NCBI RefSeq assembly: GCF_000143415.4
Contig: NW_003314330.1
Location: 836,089-900,088, forward strand
DNA from: Selaginella moellendorffii
Lineage: Eukaryota > Streptophyta > Lycopodiopsida > Selaginellales > Selaginellaceae
Direction of reading: 5' to 3'
DNA length: 64,000 nt
How positions within the stretch are numbered: the first letter of the stretch is position 1; every line of letters starts with the position of its first letter. Shown piece by piece: positions 1 to 10,473 of the stretch. Made by a program: the position numbers and the translations under genes. Under the pieces are notes generated by a model that did no database searches, had not been told where the DNA came from, and saw only the letters and a list, made by a program, of their open reading frames with translations.

Positions 1-1960
1 CATATGGCGCAAACTAAAAATCCTGGGACTGGATAAGGAAGCTCAACTTTGGACAGACACAATGGATGCCTTCTTGGAAGAGGACTAAGAACCCACATGC
101 ATGTAGGCGCACAAGCAAGGAGCTCAACAACAAAAAGAGAACACGCCTAGGCTTGGACTTGGGGCAAAGTCAGAGTCAACAACTAGGCAGAGTCCCGTCA
201 AAGAGGCAGATTAGGCACAAACCCTGGTGGAAGGAAATGGCAATAACATGGAGAGCCTAGAGCCCAGCCAAGTGGTGACGCTAGATTCCATGGTGGGGAA
301 CAAGAAGGTAGCTAGAGATGACAAAGAAGCCCATACAAAAACAAAAGGAGCAGTCCAATTGGTTAAGTTGGCAGTGACAATGCAAAAGGTGGTGGCAGAG
401 AGAGAAGAAGAGCTCCATAGGAAGGCTTTGATCACAATCTTTAGAGGCAGGTTTCCCACGAAACACATGGCAAATGACTGGATCAATACTACATTGGGAT
501 AGGGGATCCTCATTAAAAACATACTTCCATAGGGGAAGGAATACTACATGATTGTGTTTGACACAAAAGAAGCTTGGATCCAGGTTGAAGCCATGCATGG
601 ATTTATTGACAAGAATTGGGTGTGTCATTCTAGCCCTGGATCCCAAGGTTCACTGCGGAGGACTAGGCTCGTCTTAAGGGTGTGACTTTTCCTATAAACA
701 TTGCCTTGTGGGACGCCCCTATAGAGATGCAAGTTAGAATGGTGGTGAAAGAGTTGGTTGATAGTAGTATAGGCCAAGTCACTGTTGGTTTGGAGACAGT
801 GGATGTAGATGGTGTTCTTGGCCCCATTTGCCTCAAAGTGTTCATCTAGGCCCCGTTGGAGATCTTGATGGAAATAACAGTCCTGGGACAATAGATCAGG
901 ATCCAAACAAAGAGTTCATAACCAAGATGTAGCTTCTGCCAGAGGCTAGGACATTGGGAGGAGGCATGTTCAGTTAAGAGAGACAGGTTGGTTATGTAGC
1001 ATCCATTTGAACTCCTAGAGAACCAGGAAAAGGTGCTGCCACCTAATTGGGCACCTCATATAAGGTTCCTCGTGGCCCCACCTCTCTCGAGACTAGCCAC
1101 TTAGTCTAAACTTTTTGAAGGACTGATCATGGGGGCTGATAGTGACGATTTTTAGCTGGTCCTCCCCCGTACCATTGGTATGGCAGTCAGATGGATCCCG
1201 CCTAAGCAGGAACTCAGTTCCATAGAAGATGGAGATTGGATGATGTGCTGAGGAACATCATTTTCCTGGACGTTATCACCCTTGGAGACTATCAAACACA
1301 CATGAAGAGTGCCATCATTGAATGGATAGGATTCACAAATTACACCATGTGTGGATTTTAATAGGCAAAGTATAAAGGGAAGATGATTGTAGTGTGGACA
1401 ATTTCTATAGAATGGAGGGCTAGACCTTGCAACACCATATTTTCCTGGAAGTATGTGTTTGAATGATGACACTCATAGTCATCACTCATCACATGGAAAT
1501 GTTGAGGACTCAGCTTGATAGATAGCAAGATCAACAAGCATGTACAACTCAGATCCCATGTCTGGGAGCTTGGAATGGAAGGGAAGATTGACATTTTGTG
1601 CCTACAAGAGCACAAAATGATGGAGGCCCTAGACTTCAATCTGGGAATGCAAGGGAGGCTCTAGTGGATAGTTCAGGTAGTCATTAGGCTAAGAGGTGGC
1701 ACAGCATTCATTGTGTCAACACGATGGTCGGCTCAAGTGGGGAACCATGTCATCCTGGTTCTTGGTAAAGCACAATTGCTAGTGCTACACCTTCACTTTG
1801 GACGTGTGGGGATAATCAATTTTTATGCATTGATGAGGAAGAAAAACTAGGCCAAATTCTTGACGAACATCTTGCAGTCGGCCCAAGGACAAGTGGATGA
1901 ATGGCTGGTCCTAGGAGACTTCAACATGGTTGAGGATGTGTGCAACCACAGGGGAATGTA
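1..1960 (+). mobile_element. Decayed LINE-type non-LTR retrotransposon (ORF1 and start of ORF2)
   Basis: Several reading frames broken by stops and shifts together read as a plant L1-like element on the plus strand. From about 227 to 650 the frame resembles the gag-like ORF1 amino-terminal domain. At 928-972 there is a CCHC zinc knuckle (R-C-S-F-C-Q-R-L-G-H-W-E-E-A-C). From about 1590 to 1960 pieces of an APE-type endonuclease are readable: LQEHKM, RGGTAFIVSTRW and the typical GDFNMVED catalytic block near 1915. No reverse transcriptase follows, so the copy is cut off after the endonuclease and probably continues to the left of the window. The family call rests on motif order; the element is certainly dead. 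Confidence 0.75.
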
Positions 1961-4288
1961 GGAAACCATTCAAGGTTGAGAGAACAAACGTTAAATCTCA
2001 CAGCAGATGCCTCTGCCAACAGTAGCAAGTGCGGGGAGATTGCACACTCTCCCTTATGCACTCTTCTCCTTCTGGCCATGCCTTTGATCATGGCAGCCAT
2101 GGCATTGGATGCTGCACTCCTCCTTATCCTAAGACGCCAATCATTTTTTTTTAGGTCCTAGTGCTTGGGTTTGAGTCCCAACCCACTAAGGCGTAGTGAT
2201 GGTTTGGAATATGAAGACATTTCAATGGTTATGAACTCTCAATAAAAAAGTTGGCTTGGGCACACCACCAAGTGGGGGATGCCCCGAAGTCGTGATGCAT
2301 GGTTAGTATCTTGAGTGTGCATGTTCAACATATCTAACTTAAACACTCTAGTGCAAGTGGCACCAAGGACATAGTGAGATAGGGATACCCAATCTCGAAC
2401 CTTTGGCTAGAAAGGCTAACTTGGGTACACTACTAAGTGTGAACAATGCCCTTAGGGTTGTGAATTTAAAGGGTAAGTAAATCTAGTATTTATTGATAAA
2501 CCTATTAAGATGTTTATATGGGATCACTAGATGATTTTATATTTAGCTAATCAAGGATAAGTTCCTAGTTGAGTTAAGGAACAAAGTTCCTAGATCAAAA
2601 TAGTGATTTGAACAAGTGGTATAATGTAACTTAGTCAAAAGGACCAAATGGGAAAAATACCTAGATAAAATGATATGTGACAATATAATGGTATTGTGAG
2701 TCTAATAAAGTAGTCTCCAAATAAAAATTTATAAGAGGGTCATAAGATTAAGCTATAGATAGTGCTTATAGCAGAAAATGTTGGTGAGATTTACTAAGGG
2801 TGAATCTCATGAACTTAGCAAAATAGAGCCTTTGCTATGAAACAAAAAAATACCTCAAAGATAGAATAGTGATCCTAAGTTGCTCAATACAACAATCAAA
2901 AAATATGAGAAAGGCTAAAAAAGGGGCCTTGGAAATTACTTGAGGGAATCTAACTAATATGGTTGGAGAATTGGGTGGTTTCGGACTACCAATGAGACAA
3001 AGGCAAATAAATATAGCCTTAGCATAATATGTTAAGATATTGGTAATACCTTTGGATGTTTAAATTGAGATTGAACACATGGAGCACTTGGACTAAATGT
3101 GAAGCCAGTATTGTCTTAAAATCATATATGGAGGTAAGTAAGTACCCTAAGGCGGATGAGAACTTATAAAGGTTGTGAGTGAGACTCCTCCAAGATGTCA
3201 AAGATATGACTAAAGTAAAATAAAAAATTTAATCACTTATACCAGAATAAAAATTTTACTTAGTTTTAGTTGTAAGCTACTAAAGAAAACAATCCATAAG
3301 GGTTTAAATACAAAGGGAAAAGACTTATGAACAATAATGCACTCTTTTTTCCAATTAGTTAAGAGTTTTGGGATATTTAGGGTTAAGTGTCCTTAGGTTT
3401 GGATAGTATTTGGGTTAGATGAGTCCAAACTTAAAAATTTATATTTAGTATTAGAGTGGTCTCAAGTTCGACTATGTTAATTGGTTAAGGGAATCATACT
3501 ATATATTAAAATTAACATCTAGCAGATTCAATTTACTTCTGTTAGACTCAACCTAAAGAGTAAGGTGTTAAGAGAGTGGGGCTCTAAAAAAAGATGTGGT
3601 TTTCAACTTCCATTCCGAGGGTGTGAACTTGCAAAAAAGCATAATAAATTGTAGGCAACTAAAAAGAATAACTTAAAATACAATCTATAAAGATTCAAAT
3701 ATAAAGGGAAAAGCCCTATGAATAAAATGCACCTCATTTTCCAATTGATTAAATATTTTGGGATATTTAAAGTTAAATGTCCTTGGGTTTTAATACTAAG
3801 TTGGGTGACCTCCCAAAAAGTCTAAATTGAGAAGTTTACATTACCTCATTTAGGAGATTGAATGGTTAATACATCCAAATATGGTGTAAACAACTAAAAA
3901 TAATTTAAAAGCAATGACTTTTTGGTGTATAATGATCATTTCTAGAAATTTCCCTATGATTTATAGATGTTCTGAAGTGCTTTAGAGTGCTAGGTGCAGA
4001 GATCTCTCGCAGGCCATAGATGCCTACACTAGAAATATCTAAAATACAGAGCTAGTAACTGGAGCAATAATTCAAAGAGCAAACAAAAAGTGTAGAGCAA
4101 TGAAGTAAAGGGAGAGTTTTTGAGGAAGTTGCTAATTGGCAACACAAAGCCCTATAAGGACAAGTTTGACTATTGCTTTGTTGTATAGCATATACCAAGC
4201 ATTAGAAATAGAAGCAAGCAAGATGTAATTAACCATCTTGATAGTTAGTTTGGCTTTAACAACATATAAAATATTATATTCTTCTTAG
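1961..4288. other. AT-rich intergenic region with decayed repeats
   Basis: No gene is readable. At 2165-2480 two related blocks with phrases such as 'aaggctaacttgggtacac' suggest an internally duplicated old repeat. At 3293-3640 and 3684-3880 lie two copies of a dispersed repeat that recurs at 52.8-53.2 kb. Short reading frames are riddled with stops. Confidence 0.5.
3293..3880 (+). repeat. Two adjacent copies of a dispersed repeat
   Basis: The block 3293-3640 and a shorter, degraded block 3684-3880 share the order of phrases 'aaagggaaaag', 'ttttgggatattta', 'gttaagtgtcctt' and 'agtccaaa'. The same order recurs at 52779-53110 and 53146-53215, where it is better preserved and includes a 'tggtatcaaagg' stretch that resembles an initiator-tRNA primer site. 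It is probably part of an old LTR retrotransposon. Assignment is by eye. Confidence 0.55.
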
Positions 4289-5234
4289 TTTTTGAATTGT
4301 TGCATCCATCATCTCAATTCACAATGTCCTAGTGGTTATAAATGTAAGAAATATGTTTGCAAAAGAACATGCTTTCCAGGTAAGTTTTTATTTTTATCTT
4401 AAATTTAAGTAATTTTTCAACAGGTGATGCAGTATTACAACTTTATAATGGAAATAAAAAACAAATGAGAAATATCTCTATAGGAGATAAGGTTTTCACT
4501 TAAAATCATTTTCATCTTTTTGTATATAATATTAAATTTTAAGTTCTTTTATAGGTTGCAGTTCGAACTAAAAATGGTGAAGTACATTATTCTGATATAT
4601 ATGCTTTTGGGCATCAAGATTATGATACTTATGAGAATTTTATTCATATTGATATTGAAAATAATAAAAGTATTGAATTATCCCCTTTTCATTTTATACC
4701 AATAGTATCAAAAACAGGTAAATGTGATGTAAATAAAATTTTAAATTACTCAATTAAATTTTAGGCTCAATCATCTATAAGTATGCTGATGATATTACTA
4801 AAAATGATTTATTACTATCTTTAGATGAAATTTTGGGAAAAGTTCTAACTTATAATATAACTGGTAAGTAATATAAGTAAGTATTTTAACTCAATATTTT
4901 TACTTTTATAGGTTTTTATACTTTAAAAAAGCATGGACTTTATAACCCATTTACACTATTTGGGGATTTAATTGTTAATGATATTATTGTATCACCTCAT
5001 AGTGATTGGTTTTTAGATGATTTATTTAATTTTTTTAAGCTAAGTTACATATTACCTTATGTATATCATATTATCTTATTTCCTATTCAAGTTTTATACA
5101 TGAATTTAAATTATAAAGTTTATCTTTATTTGTATAAATATTTTACAAGGAACACATTAATGATTAACCATATAATTGAAGTGGGAATATTATGGACATT
5201 TATCTATAAAATAAAACATTTCATTAAAGAATAA
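4289..5234 (+). CDS. Hedgehog-type Hint (Hog) domain protein, copy 1; 5' end unresolved
   Basis: Exons as read: about 4289-4379, 4424-4491, 4555-4717, 4765-4863 and 4912-5234, all with GT-AG borders and matching phases. The first piece ends Q-C-P-S-G-Y-K-C-x4-V-C-K-R-T-C-F-P, placing a catalytic-type cysteine directly before Gly-Asp-Ala at the exon 1/2 border. Later blocks are S-P-F-H (exon 3) and G-L-Y-N-P-F-T-L-F-G-D-L-I-V-N-D (exon 5), followed by a hydrophobic tail and a stop at 5232. Exons 2-4 are 68, 163 and 99 nt, exactly as in the intact minus-strand copy at 16526-17545. Upstream of the Cys-rich segment the frame meets a stop at 4286-4288, just where an AG acceptor could sit, so a separate signal-peptide exon is missing, lost or not recognised. 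It may be a 5'-truncated pseudogene or a gene with an unrecognised first exon. Confidence 0.7.
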
Positions 5235-5427
5235 TATTTTGGCATTGTGAGTGCTTTGAACAGCATAAGAATACTCAAAATTATATAAATAAATTTGACT
5301 ATAATAAAAATTTATTACTTTGAATAAAACAAATAATTAAAAGTCAATATTTTAAAACTTAATCTATATTTTTAGGGCAAAAGCCTCTATTAAAAATGTA
5401 GTTATCTAACTAACCATTTTGTTGGAG

Positions 5428-6766
5428 ATGGTGTTGCCGGCTGCAATCGTGTGCCTATTCTTCGTGGTCCTTGTGCTTGCCATTTGCAACCAACAAGGAC
5501 ACCCAGTGCTCTTCCCGGTTGTAGCCAACACAAGAGCAGCGAGCTCGGTAAGAAAAGCAGCACTTCCAAGAGATCAACACACCGGTAGTGATTTGGATCA
5601 ACAAGCTCACCTAGAAGACGACTTCTTCTCACTTGCCCCGGACATCAGTGAGAAGAATCACACTCACTTCCCAGCAGTAGCAGGCAAGAACGTTGATCGT
5701 GAGCGTCAGGATCGAGTGACACCATCACCAGCAGCAACACCATTAACAGCACCACCATCTCCAATGCTAGCAGTAACACCATCGCCACTGCTATCGCCAG
5801 CGTGGGAAGGAAACGATCACATTAGCAACTTCTCCTGGAAGCAAGACAATGACGATGGCGACAATCAGACATCTCTCGAGTCCACCCTCATGTCGGCATC
5901 CGTGGAGAACAAGACCATCCTCATCACCGAGCTCAACAAAGCATGGGCCGTGGGGGGAATGTTCGACTTGTTTTTGCGCAGCTTCCACACCGGCGAAGGA
6001 ATCCTCCACCTCTTGGATCACCTCCTCGTTGCCACGCTCGACCGGGAGGCATCCGCCGTGTGCAAATCCAAGCGCCTTCATTGCTTCCGCCTGAAAACCC
6101 CCGGGCTGGATCTCTCCACGGAGAGCAATTACAACACCCCAAACTATCTCGAGACCAACAAGCTCAAGATCCAGTTCCTGGGCGATGTTCTCAAGCTTGG
6201 ATACAACTTCCTCTACACAGTAAGAGAGAGATATTCTTCGATCTTTGATCCACCACCTTTCTCCTTGACGTGCACAGGACGCTGATATACTCTGGTTTCG
6301 CGCTCCATTCCAGCACTTCTCGCGAGAATCCGACCTCGACGTCTCTTGCAACCACGATTTCAATGGAAACTCGTCCGACATTGCAAACCACATCAACACG
6401 GGCATCCTCCATGTTCGATCAAACCAGCGGACCATCAAGCTCTTCGACCTGTGGTTCGAGCAGCAGGGAACTTCCCCGGACAAGAACGACCAGGACGTGT
6501 TCGAGGCCATGAAAGAGACGCCTGATTTTGCGAGCATTGGATTGAAGCTCAAGTACATCCCAACCGAGTACTTGAGCGGCTACTGCCACATGAACACCGA
6601 CTTTGAGAAGATTTGCGCCATTCACGCCATCTGCTGCATTAGTCAAGAAGTAAAGCTCGCCGCTCTCAAGCAATCTCTAGAAGATTGGCTCCTGTACAAA
6701 ACCATCACTCCCCAGGAGAGTAGAGAGATTGATTTCCAATTTACCGTCCCAGAGTGCTCGATGTAG
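5428..6766 (+). CDS. GT77-type nucleotide-diphospho-sugar transferase
   Basis: Two exons, 5428-6219 and 6278-6766, give 426 residues; the 58-nt intron is GT-AG. The ATG at 5428 starts a type II membrane anchor (about residues 4-20, LPAAIVCLFFVVLVLAI) followed by a Ser/Thr/Pro-rich stem to about residue 120, then the catalytic domain. The exon border falls just before the DAD metal-binding motif (residues 265-267, context F-L-Y-T-D-A-D-I-L-W-F-R). This is the signature of the plant 'nucleotide-diphospho-sugar transferase' family in GT77, which includes Golgi arabinosyl- and xylosyltransferases. A Golgi location and cell-wall glycan or glycoprotein role are family inference; the acceptor cannot be read from sequence. 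Upstream is AT-rich repeat DNA. Confidence 0.85.
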
Positions 6767-7058
6767 ATAGCAGCTGTGATGAAAAAAAGAGAGAGAGAAG
6801 ACAACACACTGTTCTCGATCTAAATTTACGAAAAACACTCACCTGTGTAGCCTTTCGTGATTGCAAACCAAAAGCAAAAGGTTTACCTCAAACCTCCGGC
6901 ATGGCAACAGTCAAAACTGTCTCGTTTATATAAAAAAAAAACTGTAGCATGCAGTTGGCATTTCTTTCGCAAGATATCCTGCCAAACAGAACAATTCAGT
7001 CAAGGTTTCAAAGCAAAGAACGCAATGAATTCGTGGGAGAAGAAATCCACCTTGAGAC

Positions 7059-8090
7059 TTATTTGTTGCAAAACTCCCGACTAGAAACGTTGGTGCCATC
7101 TACGAGAGGAACGCGTTGATCCGGACGTAGAATGCTCCAGTTGGGAGAAGCTGCCGCACGAAGCCACCGGAAGTCGTCCACTTTCTCCCACAATCCAGTC
7201 TCCTCGGCCAAGTTCGCTGCCTTGAGATGATCCTCAATCCCTTGGTAGTGGAAAGCGTAGGGAGCAAACCGGACTCCACTAACATGCTCCACGATCGGGC
7301 GACTCCGGACCCGGAGATAAAAATCCGTGTTGGTGGTGGAGTGGATTCTAATCTGGTGGGACGCGAGCATGAAAATGCAGCTGTCGATCTCCTCCAGAAG
7401 AATGGATCCCGTGACTGCGCTCACGTAGACATGGCAGTTCTTGAGCTTGTGGAAGAACATGGCGCGGAAGATCCCCCTCAAGAACACCGTGCAGTGCGTC
7501 AAGTTGGAGAGCGTCACCTCTGTCTCGCTGGATTCACCCGAGTCGTGGACGATGGTGGAGTTCTTGGCGTCGCGAATGGAGTGGAGGTTGGCAGCTCGAT
7601 CAGGCATGAACGATGGAGTCTCATCTTCTTCTTCCTCGTTTTTCACCGCTGGTGGCGTTACCGTTTCTTTCGGTGACGAGGAAGTGTTCTTGGCCCGGAA
7701 GGAGAATTTCTTCTTGGGGATGACCTCCGCGATGGCGCTCTCGAGCGATTGCTTGAGCCTGTCCACCACCGATCGAGAGCTCTGGACGTCGTAAGGCGGG
7801 AGGAAGTAGCTCGCATCCGACACCATCTTGTCCATGGCCGCGAGCTGGATCGCGACGGCATCCATGTCGGCCTTGCCGGATGCGCTGCCGGACTGGCGGA
7901 TGCGACTGAGCGATTCCTCCACGATCTTGCGCTGCTCGTCGAAGGCGCCCTGGAACGCACCTGTGGATTCCAGTGGATTCGCGGATGCCGCTGCGTCGTG
8001 GCGCCGGGCCTCCGCCTGGCGCGCCCGCTCGCTGTCCAGTGCCGCCAATCTCTCCAGCATTGCGGCATAGCGCCCATCCTTGGCCTCCAT
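7059..8090 (-). CDS. Tubulin-folding cofactor C (TBCC domain)
   Basis: Single exon, 343 residues. The amino-terminal half (1-120) is charged and helical, like the spectrin-like part of tubulin cofactor C. An acidic linker lies at about 150-157. The carboxy-terminal C-CAP/TBCC beta-helix domain starts near 180 and has the hallmark Q-x-R-x-H (QIRIH, 246-250), which supplies the arginine finger that stimulates GTP hydrolysis by beta-tubulin, followed by RSRPIVE. Cofactor C acts in the cytosolic tubulin-dimer assembly pathway with cofactors D and E; the Arabidopsis orthologue is PORCINO. The start codon lies 136 bp from the start of the divergent PPR gene, so the two probably share one promoter region. 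Confidence 0.93.
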   Translation of the reverse strand: MEAKDGRYAAMLERLAALDSERARQAEARRHDAAASANPLESTGAFQGAFDEQRKIVEESLSRIRQSGSASGKADMDAVAIQLAAMDKMVSDASYFLPPYDVQSSRSVVDRLKQSLESAIAEVIPKKKFSFRAKNTSSSPKETVTPPAVKNEEEEDETPSFMPDRAANLHSIRDAKNSTIVHDSGESSETEVTLSNLTHCTVFLRGIFRAMFFHKLKNCHVYVSAVTGSILLEEIDSCIFMLASHQIRIHSTTNTDFYLRVRSRPIVEHVSGVRFAPYAFHYQGIEDHLKAANLAEETGLWEKVDDFRWLRAAASPNWSILRPDQRVPLVDGTNVSSREFCNK

Positions 8091-8226
8091 CGCTAGGGTA
8101 TTTGCTAGTTTGCAAGAGGCCTAGGAGATGGATTGGAATTCCAGGGCCATCGAGGAGATGGATCGGGATTCCAGGTATTGCGTGAAATCCAGCTACTAGA
8201 CAGCGAGCTAGAATGCGTCGCCAAGA

Positions 8227-10359
8227 ATGGCCGGGGTGGGAAGAACAGGAAATTCATCCAAGAACAGGGAGATAGTTGTGAGATTCCAAGACGCTGGATC
8301 CAAGCCCAGCGTGGCGCTCATCCTCGCGGCTCTCAAGGCATGCAGCAAATCCAGGAATGAGAAACTGGGTAGAGAGATCCACGCCGCGGCTCGCGAGAGT
8401 GGATTCATGGCGAATTCTTTCGTGGTGAGCTCTCTCATCGACATGTACGCCAAGTGTGGGAGGATGGCCGACGCGAGCACTGTCTTCCACGGGATGGAGA
8501 TACACAGCATTGTCTCGTGGAATTCCCTCATCCTTGGCTACGCCGAGAATCACCAGCCAGAGAGAGCGCTCCAGCTCTACGATCGAATGCTGCGAGAGGA
8601 AAGCTTGGCTCCAAATCACGTCACGGATCTCGCTGCTCTCAAGGCCTGCGTGGTTCTCGCCAGGGAAGAAGACCCGCAGATCATCCATGGCCAGCCAGTG
8701 AGGATGAAAACTCTGGAGATAGTGATGAGGATCCACTCTCGAGCTGCTAGAGCTGGATCAAGCGGGCAAGAAGAACTCCACATCTTCCTCGCCAACTTTT
8801 TGGTGGACGTTTACTCGAGGTGTGGCAGCGCGGGTGATTCTCGACGAGTTTTCGATCGGATCCAACACCGCAGCGTGGTTTCCTGGACCTCGATGATTCT
8901 CGGCTATGCTGACAACCATCGCGGAGAGCTGGGCTTGGAGCTCTTCGAAGAGATGTGTCGCGCCGGCTGCTCGCAAAACCAAGTAACTTTCATCGCTGCG
9001 TTGAAAGCCTGCTCGAGCATGGCGGAGAGAGATCCCGGCGCGCTCGTCCACGGCAAGCTTGTCAAGCTCCAGGCCTTGGAAACTGGGATGAGTCTCCACT
9101 CTCGAGCCGAAGCAGCGGGACTTTCCGAGGACTCGGTGGTGGCCAACACTTTGATCGACATGTACGCGAAGTGTGGAAGCATGGAGGATTCACGCAGAGT
9201 TTTCGACGCCACGCCGAGGAAGTGTGTCATCTCCTGGACCGGGACGATCATGGGGTATGCTCTAAACGGTGACGGCGAGGTAGCTCTCGAGTTCTTCCGG
9301 CAAATGGACGATCATCAGTGCCAGCCGAATTACGTCACAGTTCTCGCTGCGATCAAGGCCTGTGTGTCTTTGGCGGAGAATGAGGCCGGGACGATGATCT
9401 TGGGCAGGATGGTGAAGACGAGTTCGTTGGAGATCGGACGAACTCTACACCGGCAAGCTCGAGAAAACGGTCACGAGAAAGAGATCTTCGTCGTCAACGC
9501 TCTCATCGACATGTACTCCAAGTGTGGCAGCCTCGAGGACGCGTTTACGATGTTTTGGAGCATCCATAGGCGAGATTCGGTATCTTGGAGCTCGATCATC
9601 CAGGCCTGTGCTGACAATGGCGAGGACGAGCAAGCGCTCCATCTCTTCTCGACGATCCAGCGAGAGAAGAAAGTTGTGAGCCCCGCGATCTTTGTGGCGG
9701 CTCTAAAGTCCTGTGGAAATCTGGGAGCTCTCGAGCGCGGAAGAGCTCTCGAGCTAGAAATAACAAACGCGGGCCTCGCGAGAAATCTCATGGTGGCAAA
9801 CTCTCTCGTTGGGGTGTACGGTCGGTGTGGCAGTACGGCCGACGCCCAGCGCGTGTTCGATTCCCTTCCGCCCCACTGCCGCGACCTGGTGACGTGGAAT
9901 GCTCTCGTGGACGCGTACGGCCGCCACGGCGACACGGCCCAAGTAATGTCCATGTTTCACGCGATGCAGCACAGCCACGACCGTACGCTGTGGCCAAATT
10001 CCGTAACCTTCTTGCTTGCCTTGAGCGCTTGCTGCCATGCTGGCCTTGTGGACGAGGGCAAGACGCTCCTGGCCGCGATGATTCAAGAGAATCGAGTGAT
10101 TCCGTCGATCAAGCACTATACCTGCGTAATCGACCTGCTGGGCCGAGCTAATCGCCTGGACGAGGCCGTGGAATTGGTGGAGCGATTGCCCTTCGAGGCG
10201 GATGCGGTGATTTGGACGAGTTTGATGGATGCCGCGCACAAATTTGGGGACGATCGCGTTGGAAGGAAAGCATTCGATGCCGTGGCGAAGCTGGAGGCGC
10301 GATCGGCAGCGTACGTGATGATGTCCAACATCGTAGGAGCGGCAGCGCAAGAGCCCTAA
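8227..10359 (+). CDS. Pentatricopeptide repeat protein (PLS class), intronless
   Basis: One exon, 710 residues. Tandem PPR motifs run from about residue 25 to 640. Repeated cores of the form 'LIDMYAKCG..EDA..VF' and 'VSWNSLI.GYA.N' mark the P, L and S types of the plant-specific class. Three related insertions (around HGQPVRM, HGKLVK and LGRMVK) precede copies of a 'leucine-glutamate...LH.RA...G' segment, suggesting duplication of a multi-repeat block. The carboxy end (HYTCVIDLLGRA..., ending NIVGAAAQEP) is an E-like tail cut short, without a DYW deaminase domain. PLS proteins bind organellar RNA and often act in C-to-U editing; the target and organelle are not readable. No obvious transit peptide stands out. 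Confidence 0.9.
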   Translation: MAGVGRTGNSSKNREIVVRFQDAGSKPSVALILAALKACSKSRNEKLGREIHAAARESGFMANSFVVSSLIDMYAKCGRMADASTVFHGMEIHSIVSWNSLILGYAENHQPERALQLYDRMLREESLAPNHVTDLAALKACVVLAREEDPQIIHGQPVRMKTLEIVMRIHSRAARAGSSGQEELHIFLANFLVDVYSRCGSAGDSRRVFDRIQHRSVVSWTSMILGYADNHRGELGLELFEEMCRAGCSQNQVTFIAALKACSSMAERDPGALVHGKLVKLQALETGMSLHSRAEAAGLSEDSVVANTLIDMYAKCGSMEDSRRVFDATPRKCVISWTGTIMGYALNGDGEVALEFFRQMDDHQCQPNYVTVLAAIKACVSLAENEAGTMILGRMVKTSSLEIGRTLHRQARENGHEKEIFVVNALIDMYSKCGSLEDAFTMFWSIHRRDSVSWSSIIQACADNGEDEQALHLFSTIQREKKVVSPAIFVAALKSCGNLGALERGRALELEITNAGLARNLMVANSLVGVYGRCGSTADAQRVFDSLPPHCRDLVTWNALVDAYGRHGDTAQVMSMFHAMQHSHDRTLWPNSVTFLLALSACCHAGLVDEGKTLLAAMIQENRVIPSIKHYTCVIDLLGRANRLDEAVELVERLPFEADAVIWTSLMDAAHKFGDDRVGRKAFDAVAKLEARSAAYVMMSNIVGAAAQEP

Positions 10360-10473
10360 ACAAGCTCTGTTTTCCCGCTCGGGTTTGAATTTTAGGGTGG
10401 ATATTCTGGCCGTTAGATTGGCGGGGATCCAAGGGTGATAACATCCCAGGGTTTTAGAAGCGTCTAGAGAGAA

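Noticed and set aside
7227-8115. Long frames antisense or shifted within tubulin cofactor C and the PPR gene
   Set aside because: They are shadows of GC-rich coding sequence; the true frames carry clear domain motifs.
10360-10473. Possible read-through or fusion of the PPR gene with CPN20
   Set aside because: The PPR frame ends in a stop and the CPN20 first exon has its own ATG and transit peptide; they are just closely spaced.
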